Below are positions 1-7,896 of a DNA stretch of 16,629 nucleotides, in pieces. The DNA comes from an uncultured Collinsella sp. GTDB lineage: Bacteria > Actinomycetota > Coriobacteriia > Coriobacteriales > Coriobacteriaceae. The DNA is taken from contig URFU01000039.1 in NCBI GenBank assembly GCA_900547125.1, positions 1-16,629 of the forward strand, read 5' to 3'. The notes below the pieces were generated by a model that was given only the letters and a program-made list of their open reading frames with translations, had not been told where the DNA came from and made no database searches. The position numbers and the translations under genes are program-made. Within the stretch, counting starts at the first letter, position 1. The number at the start of each line of letters is the position of its first letter.

Positions 1-70
1 GGGTATCGGGTTCCCACATTCATCCGCACATGTGCGGATGAATGTGGGAGGTGTTCGGATGAAGTTGATA
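1..70 (+). repeat. Left copy of 70-base inverted repeat bounding the defence island
   Basis: This stretch matches the reverse complement of 10101-10170 at 64 of 70 positions, so the two copies face each other across about 10 kb. Each carries a palindrome and three copies of the octamer TTCATCCG or its complement CGGATGAA. Here these lie at 19-26, 35-42 and 56-63; the last two are direct repeats spaced 21 bases apart, about two helical turns. The repeat may extend left beyond the window. Possible roles are the end of a mobile element, a recombinase site or a dispersed palindromic element; I cannot choose between them from one window. Confidence 0.9.
12..49. repeat. Perfect 38-base palindrome
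   Basis: Bases 12-49 are identical to their own reverse complement, with the centre between 30 and 31. There is no T-run on either side, so it is not a standard terminator. The matching palindrome at 10122-10159 differs at two base pairs where both partners have changed together (C:G to A:T at 17/44 and C:G to T:A at 27/34), which suggests the symmetry itself is maintained. Confidence 0.92.
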
Positions 71-501
71 ATTCAGGGACCGGTTTCCCATACCCCGTAC
101 TGTGGTACGGATTCATCCTCGATGGCATACAGTATGTACAAGTCGAGTTTCCCGAAGCCGAGTACCCGGCGCTTTTTGAACGCTTGAGCCAGCTCGCCGA
201 AAGCCCGCAATCAAAGTGCACGCTGGAGCACAAGGGACCCGGCGAGCATCCATACAGCTCATGGCTTATCAAGTTATACGAGTTGTTGGAGATCATTGCG
301 CAAATTAATAGCGCCGACCAGGTGGCAAAGCCCATTCCATTGCTTGGAATAGATAGGGGCGATTGTGTCTCGACCGACCCGACCGCCCAAGGCACGCGGA
401 GCGCGCCCGACGCATACGTCTACAGCACCGGCACGTTAGATGGCCTTAGCTTTACCGTGTATACGAAGGGATATGACCCGGAAAAGCGGGAACGAGCCTG
501 A

Positions 502-585
502 TGTAGCGGCTTCGAGCGAAGCCGCCGGCCACGGGGTGGCACCGGGGCGCGGACGCCGCGGGCCATTGGGAGCAACCCTCCTCCG
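502..585. other. GC-rich spacer, no gene supported
   Basis: This stretch joins the end of the truncated left-hand frame to the phage-tail fragment. Several overlapping frames are open on both strands, as expected for very GC-rich DNA, but they are rich in Arg, Pro and Ala and none has a ribosome site. I see no clear hairpin or repeat in it. Confidence 0.5.
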
Positions 586-834
586 CTACCTGCGCGACGT
601 GGCAGCGCCGCTGCGTCGTCCCTGTCGCCGAACATCGTCCTGAAGGCGCGGGCGGGTGTCCATGAACAGCCGCGCCCGCACTAGCCTGGGGGACAGCCGC
701 CCCGCCACCAGCAGTGCGCCGGCACGCCTCGGCACCGCCAGGGTCTCCGCCTCCACGGGCAGGGCAACTTTCTCGATGACCTCGGCAGAGCACACGCCCG
801 ACAGGTCAACCCCGTTGTAGACGATTGGCCTCAT
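586..834 (-). pseudogene. 5' fragment of a phage distal tail protein gene
   Basis: The first 65 or so residues, starting MRPIVYNGVDLSG and continuing through VPRRAGALLVAGRL and RARLFMDTRPRL, resemble the N-terminus of siphophage distal-tail (Dit/Sipho_tail) proteins as I remember them from actinobacterial prophages. A ribosome site GAGGGG lies six bases upstream of the ATG. After about residue 66 the frame becomes arginine-rich and stops at 82 residues, far short of the 200 or more usual for the family, so the gene is broken by deletion or frameshift. The surrounding 502-850 is much more GC-rich than its neighbours. I infer a prophage remnant; the family call is from memory of the pattern only. 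Confidence 0.45.
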
Positions 835-890
835 GCGTTGCCCCTCGCGCGCCCGTAGGTGTTACCGCTACTCTGAAAATGACCAGATGA

Positions 891-3326
891 TCACCCAACA
901 ATCTTTGGCGAGTGGGGGCTGAACGCATCGTTGCCGTTCTGTTCATCCACCGCCCTGCGCCCCAGGCTTAAGGGTTCTGCCGCGTCATCTTCCACCCGCA
1001 CGGACAGGACATAGTAGAAGTCGGCACCCTGATTCCCACGATCCCGCACGTAGCCAAGGTCGGCCAGGCGGTCGGCCAGCTCGTCCCTCGAAACCAGCTC
1101 ATTCGAGGTTATGCGACACGCCACAGGCTCGATCTCGTAGGTGTTCGTCTGGCTTATGGCGTTCCGATAGAAGCGGAACCACGACGTGCGGAAGAGATCC
1201 TTATGGTGCGAGTAGACATGCCCGTCCTTAATGGCATAGAAGTAGAAGAGAAAGCGCCCGCCCTTGCGGAGCCTGCCGCTGCTTTCGAGAAAGTGATAGT
1301 AGTCATCGGGAGAGTCCCCTCGAATGTAGCCAATCACGAACGATTCGCCACCATGCCCGTAGGAGTCGCTATCTGTCTTGCCCGCGCTTGGAGGCTCAGC
1401 CACAACCATTTCGGTGAAGTAGCTCAGCCGGTTCAGCCGCGTATTGCTTGCCGTGTTCTCGCCGATGACCTTCTCTATGAAATCGCGCAACGCATTCTCT
1501 GCCGTCCTGCTGATGCTCGGCTTCATGGCGAAAGCGCCGACACCCGGCAAAATCTCCTCGAAGAGCCGGAATTGGCCCTTCTCGCCCGTTTCGCCCGAAC
1601 CCGGATAAAGCACGTAGCTGCCAACCGTGCGCCGTATCGCGTCGTTGTACGTGTGCATCTTCAGCAGGTCACCGCGCTTGTAGGTGTTCGTGGTGGAGGC
1701 CGCCTTCTCCTCGTTAAGTTCCTCGCGCTCTGCCTCCTCGGTGCCCACATCCTTGCCGACAAGCCCCGTCAAGTCGGTGATACGGTACTTGGCGTCGAAG
1801 TGGACGAATGCAACCGCTCCATCTTGCACTGCGGCTCGCTCGTTTGTATAAGCATCCGGGAATATCGCGAGCGTGTAGTCGGGTCTGAACGGTCTCGAGT
1901 ACGAACCCTCGTAACGAGTGGCATGAAAGTCACGGGGCGAGAAGGTGCGGTTGTAGTAGAGGTTTACCTTCGCGCCGCACTGCGCAATCTGGAATGACTG
2001 GCAGGAGCGTACGCCCTGCTTGAGGGATATTGACAGCCCACCGTCGGGATTCGTCCCGATAAATGGGTGGTCATCGGTGCTTATCGGCTCGCACCCCTCG
2101 ATCCCCCTTACGATGTCGTACAGCTCAAAGAAGATCCAGTACTCGTAGAGGAGGGCCACATTCTTCGATTCGCCCTCGTAGATGTCATCCTTGCCCTTCC
2201 AGTCGAGCTGCAGCGCCATATCGAGCATGGAATATGCGAAGAAGATCTGCGAGTATCCCTCGCGCTTCTGCAACACCTGGTTGTTCTGAGGCATCATCTG
2301 CAGGGTGCCGACATCGTCGAAGAAGGCGTCGCTGAGTATCGTATCCAGCATGGCGTGCAGCGCGGCGGCTTCGCGATAACACTCCGTCTGCCGAGTATCG
2401 CCCTTCTCGGCATCCAGGACAGTCATCAGAGAGGTGCAGATCCGGTCAATCTCATGCAGGGCAAATTTCACAAACCGATTGGCGGGCGTGTCGAGCAGGT
2501 CGTACTTGCGCGTGACGCTGACCATCTGGGGGAGGTAGACGCCTCCCGCATCGCCGCCGCAGTTCAAGCGCGTCCACATCCGGCTGTTCGAGAAGGGGTT
2601 CGTATAAAACCTCCGGGACGGCATGCCAGCCCCAACCGACCGCAGCTCGTCCTCGTGATCCAGCGTCCTATCAGGGTTCCTCTTTATCGCCTCGAAGAGG
2701 GCTTGGAGGTTCGGTTCGTAGCAGAACTGCCGCAGGAAGACGAACTGCTCAAGCAGCGTCTCGCGATTCTCGTCGGCTTGCTTGTAAACGTTCGACGTGG
2801 AGCCCGAGTAGTCAAGGAGCAGCGCAGCGCACCTTGCGGCAAGCTCCTCGGTGAGCTCGATGTAATCGTCTTCATAGCCAATCTTGAGCGGGACGACTTC
2901 GAACTGTAGCATCGGCGCATCAGCTTCCTCGCCGAATCGAATCCTCGAACGCCCGAGATAGTTCACGAACTGGAAGGTGACACTATTGCCGTTTCTGTCG
3001 CACCTGATATTCTTGCCTTCGTTTTGGAACGAGGCGCGAGGATGCAGGCCACCATCAGGGGTCCGCTCGTATTCGAGCACATAACATGTGGTTTCGTTGA
3101 TTCGAAGCGTGGGACTCCCGTCAAGACCGTCCTTGACGGCGAAGGCTAGTGTTGAACCAGCGCCATTCTGGGATGCTTCCGGCTTGAGACCGAAACACGT
3201 CAGCCCGGTTAGCCCGGTCTGCTGTTCCTCGTCCCAATCGACTCGGTCATGCGCACCGCTCTGGTAGAGCCTGGCTATTGTTCTTCCATCCGCCGCAAAG
3301 CGGATTGCGCCGATGCTGCCGTCCAT
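891..3326 (-). CDS. DUF2357 / PD-(D/E)XK nuclease, McrC-like restriction subunit
   Basis: This 811-residue protein is the probable DNA-cutting subunit of the restriction pair encoded with the upstream McrB-like gene. The middle contains the DUF2357 and PD-(D/E)XK pattern: GESKNVALLYEYW near residues 385-397, then RPDYTL with Asp483, then FVHFDAKYR with Asp511 and Lys513, the expected D...DxK metal-binding core, followed by a helix near YNDAI at 560-564. The N-terminal 280 residues probably contact the motor or DNA. The last 136 residues (676-811) form a distinct module that recurs as an orphan copy at 7897-8307. The start lies three bases after the McrB stop with only a weak ribosome site, so translation is probably coupled. 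At 811 residues it is much longer than classical McrC (about 350). The nuclease assignment is secure; cleavage in partnership with the motor is inferred from the family and the operon. Confidence 0.85.
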   Translation of the reverse strand: MDGSIGAIRFAADGRTIARLYQSGAHDRVDWDEEQQTGLTGLTCFGLKPEASQNGAGSTLAFAVKDGLDGSPTLRINETTCYVLEYERTPDGGLHPRASFQNEGKNIRCDRNGNSVTFQFVNYLGRSRIRFGEEADAPMLQFEVVPLKIGYEDDYIELTEELAARCAALLLDYSGSTSNVYKQADENRETLLEQFVFLRQFCYEPNLQALFEAIKRNPDRTLDHEDELRSVGAGMPSRRFYTNPFSNSRMWTRLNCGGDAGGVYLPQMVSVTRKYDLLDTPANRFVKFALHEIDRICTSLMTVLDAEKGDTRQTECYREAAALHAMLDTILSDAFFDDVGTLQMMPQNNQVLQKREGYSQIFFAYSMLDMALQLDWKGKDDIYEGESKNVALLYEYWIFFELYDIVRGIEGCEPISTDDHPFIGTNPDGGLSISLKQGVRSCQSFQIAQCGAKVNLYYNRTFSPRDFHATRYEGSYSRPFRPDYTLAIFPDAYTNERAAVQDGAVAFVHFDAKYRITDLTGLVGKDVGTEEAEREELNEEKAASTTNTYKRGDLLKMHTYNDAIRRTVGSYVLYPGSGETGEKGQFRLFEEILPGVGAFAMKPSISRTAENALRDFIEKVIGENTASNTRLNRLSYFTEMVVAEPPSAGKTDSDSYGHGGESFVIGYIRGDSPDDYYHFLESSGRLRKGGRFLFYFYAIKDGHVYSHHKDLFRTSWFRFYRNAISQTNTYEIEPVACRITSNELVSRDELADRLADLGYVRDRGNQGADFYYVLSVRVEDDAAEPLSLGRRAVDEQNGNDAFSPHSPKIVG

Positions 3327-3329
3327 AGG

Positions 3330-5201
3330 CTAGATGAAGCTCGCATACTGCACGTTATCGAGTTTCGCTGCCATCTGGCTTATCTTAACGGAGCTCAGCT
3401 CGCCATCGCATATGTCTTTCAGGCTTTTAAGCAGATTGCCGATCTCACGCTTGTTACCATGGAGCTTCGGCAGCACCTTCTGGACAATCTGCTCATCGAC
3501 GGAACGCTCGAGTTCGTAGTTCTCGCCGTCAAGCTCGTGCGCGGCATTAACGTACATTCGCACTTCGCGCACGGTGCGGAAGGCAAACTCATAGCCGCAT
3601 TTCTCCAGCTCTTCATACAGCTTGCCGAACTTCTCGAAGATGGCGTTAGCATCATCTTCGCTGATGTAATTGGCTCCCTCCCATATGTCCTTGGCGAGAC
3701 GCAGAAAAGCCTGGGGGACGCCGGAAGCTGCGACGGCAACGTCCGGCGCATCCTCGATGGCTTTGAACCCTGCGAGGACTTCGGCCTTCGACGGCTTGAA
3801 CTCTATGACGTTTGCCCTGTCGAGCACCTTGGGGCTAAACATGTAAGTGGTCTCATCGATGTTCACGGTGCCGACAACGAACAGGTTCTGCGGATAGGGC
3901 AGCCTGCCAGCACCGCCATCGCCGTACCCATCAAGCACGATGAGGTTATCCTCGCCGATGGTCTCCATGTGGCTGAGGAAGTCTGAGAAATACCGCTCGA
4001 CATGGCTCAGGTTCATCTCGTCGAGGATGAGGAAATACGGAACCTCGGGGTTAGCGTTGGCCCGTTCGATGAGTCTCAGTATGCCGGTCTCTTCGTACGC
4101 GCCTTTGCCGCCGTCTGCAATCGGGTTGAAGAAGCCCAGCACCTTGGTGTTGTCGGTCCAGTCGGCACCGACCGGGACGAGCAACCAGTTTGGCTCCCCG
4201 TCTTCATCCAAGACCTCAAGGTACTTTGCAAAACGCTTGGAAATCCGCGTCTTGCCTGTTCCGCTGTTGCCAGCAAGGATGACAAAGGGCTTTGCCAGTA
4301 GTGACGTGATGTAGCGCCTGGAGAAGTCGGTTTTAAATTCAGCTGGAAGGTTGTTTAGCTGAAAAGTCCTCTTCTCTCTGCTTGATGCTTTCGATGAATT
4401 CTTTGCAGCAAGGTCGATTAGTTGATGCATTGCGGGCAGCACGTCATCGCCTTGTTCGTAGTCGATGCCCTCTTCGGCAATCAATTGGCTCGCTATGAGG
4501 TTTCGCATGAACTCAGCCACGCTGTAATCAAACTCAAGTTTCCCTGCGTAAACGTCAGCGAAATACTTGAATGCCGTGGTCAGGCTACCAGCCCTCATCT
4601 TGCATCCGCGATTGCAAAGGGCAATAAGATCGTCAATTCTCGACTTGTAGTCGTAATCTATCGCACCCGAAAACTGCCCGTCTTTGTATCTGCTTCCAGT
4701 GGCGAAGAAGAGTTTCGTTAGCTCCAAGATATATGCATCTTCGGAGACGCCCACAGGCTTTACTTCGGCTGCATCCATCCAGAATGTCCTTTCCGCAAAA
4801 CCGTCCTCTTGCAACGGCGATGAATCGTTTACTTTGCCCGTCACTGGCAACAACAGCAGTGCGGCAAACAAGTTGCCGACATTTGGACGCTTTGCCCCGT
4901 CTCCTTGTATTTGCACACGTTCTTTTCCGCCTTTTTTTGCAACGGGATAACGCGTGCCAAGGGAGACAACTTGCCCAGTAGAGGGTACGACTACTTCCAA
5001 GATGATTGCGTGTCCGATAATGTCAACTGCAGTCAGCGTATCCCCGTTTGCAAGAGAGCCTGAACCTTTGAGTTCGTACTGTCCAGCACCACCTTGTCCA
5101 ACTGTTCTCCCGCGAACGGATAGCGTATTCTCGCTATATATAGAATTCGGAATGGGATAGCTCAAATTCCATTCATCGACAAAGGACATGGCAACCACCA
5201 C
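3330..5201 (-). CDS. McrB-like AAA+ NTPase, restriction motor subunit
   Basis: This protein of up to 623 residues is an AAA+ nucleotide-driven motor of the McrB type. Walker A is GNSGTGKT at 311-318, Walker B is LILDEMN at 391-397, followed by the McrB-like LSHVERYFSDFL. The sensor stretch GTVNIDE is at 444-450 and a likely arginine finger lies in LDRANVIEF at 460-468. Classical McrB has NTAD at the sensor position and uses GTP; here it is NIDE, so the nucleotide used is uncertain. Residues 1-280 are unlike the methyl-cytosine-binding domain of E. coli McrB as far as I can judge and probably carry sequence recognition or subunit contacts. The frame can start at GTG 5201 or at ATG 5189, the latter giving 619 residues; I cannot decide between them. 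The gene begins two bases after the second methyltransferase stop and ends three bases before the nuclease start, so it sits mid-operon. Confidence 0.88.
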   Translation of the reverse strand: MVVAMSFVDEWNLSYPIPNSIYSENTLSVRGRTVGQGGAGQYELKGSGSLANGDTLTAVDIIGHAIILEVVVPSTGQVVSLGTRYPVAKKGGKERVQIQGDGAKRPNVGNLFAALLLLPVTGKVNDSSPLQEDGFAERTFWMDAAEVKPVGVSEDAYILELTKLFFATGSRYKDGQFSGAIDYDYKSRIDDLIALCNRGCKMRAGSLTTAFKYFADVYAGKLEFDYSVAEFMRNLIASQLIAEEGIDYEQGDDVLPAMHQLIDLAAKNSSKASSREKRTFQLNNLPAEFKTDFSRRYITSLLAKPFVILAGNSGTGKTRISKRFAKYLEVLDEDGEPNWLLVPVGADWTDNTKVLGFFNPIADGGKGAYEETGILRLIERANANPEVPYFLILDEMNLSHVERYFSDFLSHMETIGEDNLIVLDGYGDGGAGRLPYPQNLFVVGTVNIDETTYMFSPKVLDRANVIEFKPSKAEVLAGFKAIEDAPDVAVAASGVPQAFLRLAKDIWEGANYISEDDANAIFEKFGKLYEELEKCGYEFAFRTVREVRMYVNAAHELDGENYELERSVDEQIVQKVLPKLHGNKREIGNLLKSLKDICDGELSSVKISQMAAKLDNVQYASFI

Positions 5202-5203
5202 AA

Positions 5204-6091
5204 TTAATCTGCTGCATAGTCAGCTATGCATCTAGCAACGTACTCAGCAAGCTTAACTGGCACGGCATTGCCAATCGCCTGCTCAATGTCTGTCTTGGAC
5301 CCGACAAACTCAAACTCTTCGGGGAAGGTTTGCAGATAGCTGCGCTCCTTGTATGTTAAGGCTCTCACACCTTCAGAAATATCAGCCTTGTCGGCATGAT
5401 GCCTCTTATATGCTGGCGGTATCGGACGGTTGGTGCCTCGTACCGTTACCGCTGGCTCGTCAATCGTGAAGACGCCCCTACGCTGGAAGTTGCGTGGATG
5501 CATGTAGAAGTATTGCGTGCCGAGCGAATCGCCAAGGTAATCCCTGACGGTCATCTGCTTGTCGCTCAGCCTTGAATCCAAGAGTTCGCCGAGAAAGTCA
5601 TCTTTATCACCAAGATGACCGACAAGGATAAAGCGCCTGCGAATCTGAGGCACACCACATAGACTGGCGTTGAGGACGCGCCTCGTGAGACCGTATCCAG
5701 CATTGCGGAATATTTCCAGCGCCTCGGGCAGGACGTCCATCCGCTCGATATTGTAAACATTCTCCATGACGAACCACTCGGGTCTGACGTCCCGAACTAT
5801 CTCAGCATATCGGATGGTGAGATTGGCCCTTTTGCCGCGCTGTCTGGCGCCCGCAATGGAGAAGTCCTGGCAAGGGGGGCCACCGATTATCATCGACGGC
5901 GAATACTCTTCAATTTTCGGGACCGCTTCCGCATCGTAAAGATCGTATTTGAATGCCGGGTGGTCGAAGTTTGCCGAATAGATGTCGACAGCCGCCTGCC
6001 AGTTATCAAACGCCGCCTTTATGTTGAAGCCCGCATTCTGGAATCCGAGCGACATACCGCCGCATCCCGAGAAAAGATCAACGCAGTCCAT
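5204..6091 (-). CDS. C5-cytosine DNA methyltransferase, second of a pair
   Basis: This 295-residue enzyme should transfer a methyl group from S-adenosylmethionine to C5 of cytosine and protect host sites. All core motifs are present: motif I DLFSGCGGMSLGF at 5-17, motif IV GGPPCQDFS at 70-78 with catalytic Cys74, motif VI MENV at 109-112, motif VIII QIRRR at 149-153, and motif X GNAVPVKLAEYVA at 274-286. The target-recognition region between motifs VIII and IX is short. It is about 50-60% identical by eye to the preceding methyltransferase along its whole length. The ATG overlaps the end of that gene by 14 bases, and an AGGAGG ribosome site lies inside the upstream gene. In LlaJI-type systems each of two methyltransferases modifies one strand of an asymmetric site; I infer the same here. 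Confidence 0.95.
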   Translation of the reverse strand: MDCVDLFSGCGGMSLGFQNAGFNIKAAFDNWQAAVDIYSANFDHPAFKYDLYDAEAVPKIEEYSPSMIIGGPPCQDFSIAGARQRGKRANLTIRYAEIVRDVRPEWFVMENVYNIERMDVLPEALEIFRNAGYGLTRRVLNASLCGVPQIRRRFILVGHLGDKDDFLGELLDSRLSDKQMTVRDYLGDSLGTQYFYMHPRNFQRRGVFTIDEPAVTVRGTNRPIPPAYKRHHADKADISEGVRALTYKERSYLQTFPEEFEFVGSKTDIEQAIGNAVPVKLAEYVARCIADYAAD

Positions 6092-7016
6092 CGCTCACAT
6101 CCCTCCTGTACTCTAGTAGCGCTCGTGCAACGTAGGTGGCAAGGTTTACCGGTACGGCGTTGCCCACCATCTGGTTGATATCCGTCTTACTCCCAAAGAA
6201 CTTGAAAGACTCCGGGAAAGTCTGGATCCTACTGCGTTCCTTTGGAGTCAAGCACCGGGCTTGACTGAGGTCCGCCGCGTCGTTGGGGTGAAGCTTGTAG
6301 TTCGGCGGTATCGGCCTGTCCACACCACGAATAGTGACCGAGGGCTCGTCGATGCTGAAGATGGCCCGCCTCGTGTAGCTTCGCGGAATCCTGAAGTAGT
6401 AATCAATTCCAAGCTCGTTACCGAGATACTCACGAATTGTCATCTGATGGTCAGAAAGGCCCTTCTCAAGATATGGGTCGAGGAACCCGTCGGGAGCCCC
6501 AAGGCATCCGATCAAGAAGTATCTCTTGCGAGCTTGGGGGACCCCGCACAGGCTTGCATCCATCACTCGCCCACTCAAGCCATAACCCTGCGCTTTGAGG
6601 GTGGCCCGAATCGCTTCCATGGATTTGCTCGTTCGAACGCGTGGGACGTTCTCCATAACGATGAAGCGAGGCTTGCACCTCGCGATGATCTCGGCATATC
6701 TAACAGAGAGGATTGCGCGCCCACCATCCTCGGATCTCTTGCCGGCCTGCGAGAAATCCTGACAAGGAGGCCCGCCGATGATGATATCCGGAGCGAAGCC
6801 GGCAACTTCCTCGGATACGGAAACGTCGGAGAGATCCCTTTTGAAAACAGGATGCTGGAAGTTAGCGCGATAGACATCAATGGCAGCGTCCCAATTGTCG
6901 TAGGCAGCCACAACATTGACGCCAGCCTTTTCGAAGCCGAGGGACATTCCGCCGCAGCCGGCGAAAAGGTCAACTGCCGTTATGTTCCTCTCGTTTTCCA
7001 CGCGCTCGGTCTCCAT
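6078..7016 (-). CDS. C5-cytosine DNA methyltransferase, first of a pair
   Basis: Starting at ATG 7016 gives 312 residues. Motif I is DLFAGCGGMSLGF at 16-28, motif IV GGPPCQDFS at 81-89 with catalytic Cys85, motif VI MENV at 121-124, motif VIII QARKR at 161-165, and motif X GNAVPVNLATYVA at 285-297. The open frame continues upstream for another 85 codons, but that part is a mix of Arg-rich and Ile-rich sequence without family similarity, and a perfect TATAAT box lies within it, so I place the start at 7016. There is no good Shine-Dalgarno; the leader is probably short. This is the first gene of the four-gene leftward operon. Compared with its paralogue, the main differences cluster just after the PCQ loop and in the variable stretch around 125-145. 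Confidence 0.93.
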   Translation of the reverse strand: METERVENERNITAVDLFAGCGGMSLGFEKAGVNVVAAYDNWDAAIDVYRANFQHPVFKRDLSDVSVSEEVAGFAPDIIIGGPPCQDFSQAGKRSEDGGRAILSVRYAEIIARCKPRFIVMENVPRVRTSKSMEAIRATLKAQGYGLSGRVMDASLCGVPQARKRYFLIGCLGAPDGFLDPYLEKGLSDHQMTIREYLGNELGIDYYFRIPRSYTRRAIFSIDEPSVTIRGVDRPIPPNYKLHPNDAADLSQARCLTPKERSRIQTFPESFKFFGSKTDINQMVGNAVPVNLATYVARALLEYRRDVSDGLR

Positions 7017-7041
7017 TTCGATAGATACAGACAAATAAATA

Positions 7042-7073
7042 ATTATAATTCCGTTTCTTCCAACATGCTTCAA
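7042..7073 (-). promoter_or_regulatory. Candidate promoter of the restriction-modification operon
   Basis: Read leftward, a perfect TATAAT lies at 7047-7042, about 25 bases upstream of the first methyltransferase ATG, in a sharply AT-rich patch. The best upstream hexamer is TTGAAG at 7073-7068, but the 20-base spacer is longer than ideal. The -10 call is moderate and the -35 weak. A start site near 7035 would give a leader of only about 20 bases, in keeping with the lack of a clear ribosome site. Confidence 0.45.
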
Positions 7074-7896
7074 GATCAGTCGGCAACAGAACAAATCCAG
7101 TTGTAACGCTTCGCCCGGACAAGAATCGCTCGTGCTCGATTCGAGCTTATTGCCGCCCAGCAGGGCAACCACTGTCGCGTGCTCGCCCGTCAGAGGCCGT
7201 CCGCGCCGCATCCGCGTCCGCTCCGGATGCCGCGCCGGGTCGGTCGTGCCGCGGACCGTCCCTCGCGGCACGCACCCTCCGCTCCCGCGAAAACCCGTTC
7301 AACACAAAGGCTTTTAGGTATAGCCTTATTGCTGTACGCCACGAAGTTCCCGCCCACTCACGCCCTCGCTGCCAAACGAATACGCATCCCTCTCTCTTCT
7401 ATGGATGCAACGCTGCCGAAATATAAATCGACTCATGCGATCGCTCTCCGACCTCAGCTGAAACGTTTCAGAGCGCAACAATCTTGAACCTCGATCCACC
7501 CTCCAGACAAACCTCCTCAGTTCATCCATTACTATCGAAAAGATCTTCCATGAATTTTGACGGCCTGTTTCAGCTGTAATGGAAATAAAAACCAGCTTTT
7601 CGAAGTCGGCGCCGCAACCAGGCAAGCATTTCCGAAATCGCAGCATCACATCGCTCGATATAAGTAATTTGCTACTGGTGCAACGGCCCCGAGCACCGTT
7701 CCCGCGCGACTCTATCGCAAATACGTTGCTTAGAACAGGGCACTGCCACATTTCAGCAAGCCAATCCGAATCCTCGTTTGGTCGGGAGATAGTCCAATTA
7801 CCCTTTAAATATCATATCGTTGTGGTATTCAATAAACTCAGCTCGTGGGGCAAATCGCTTCGGAAGCGTAATCGGCTCTCCGTTGTAGCGCCACAA
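7074..7896. other. Long spacer between the methyltransferase operon and the SIR2 side, no intact gene supported
   Basis: About 820 bases separate the two divergent halves of the island. Bases 7126-7310 are GC-rich and contain an 8-base inverted repeat (GTGCCGCG at 7246-7253 and CGCGGCAC at 7264-7271) with no T-run. Bases 7320-7896 are closer to average composition. Open frames exist on both strands (for example a 141-codon frame on the minus strand ending at 7326), but none has a ribosome site or recognisable sequence. I read it as rearranged or decayed DNA next to the nuclease remnant, possibly also carrying the promoter for the SIR2 gene. Confidence 0.5.

Larger units (their letters stand above)
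1..501 (+). pseudogene. Truncated reading frame of unknown function, open from the window edge
   Basis: The frame is open from base 1 to the TGA at 499-501. From about codon 27 onward it has the look of real protein, with a hydrophobic stretch followed by an amphipathic part containing LIKLYELLEIIAQI. The first 23 or so codons are simply the inverted repeat read through, and the same frame is also open in the other repeat copy with mostly amino-acid-changing differences, so that part is not conserved as coding. No ATG or GTG starts the frame; the first usable start is TTG at 184. I infer that the gene lost its 5' end when the repeat was placed here. I recognise no family. It could also be the tail of a gene that begins left of the window. 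Confidence 0.4.

Noticed and set aside
12..49. Intrinsic terminator at the left palindrome
   Set aside because: There is no T-run on either strand after the stem, and the stem lies in a conserved larger repeat.
1203..2909. Plus-strand frames opposite the nuclease gene
   Set aside because: They mirror the nuclease coding sequence and show no independent family pattern.
891..5201. Classical methyl-dependent type IV McrBC system
   Set aside because: Two C5 methyltransferases are encoded in the same operon with overlapping or near-touching genes, and the N-terminal part of the McrB-like protein does not resemble the methyl-cytosine-binding domain, so a modification-blocked system of LlaJI type fits better.
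7017..7271. Upstream extension of the first methyltransferase frame by 85 codons
   Set aside because: The extension has no family similarity, no ribosome site and contains the AT-rich TATAAT promoter-like patch; the family domain begins just after ATG 7016.
7326..7751. 141-codon minus-strand frame in the long spacer
   Set aside because: No ribosome site, Arg/Ser-rich sequence without recognisable motif, and it lies in a rearranged spacer.
7579..7896. 5' part of the frame leading into the nuclease remnant
   Set aside because: It has no similarity to the nuclease and no ribosome site, so it appears to be chance read-through and not part of the gene.
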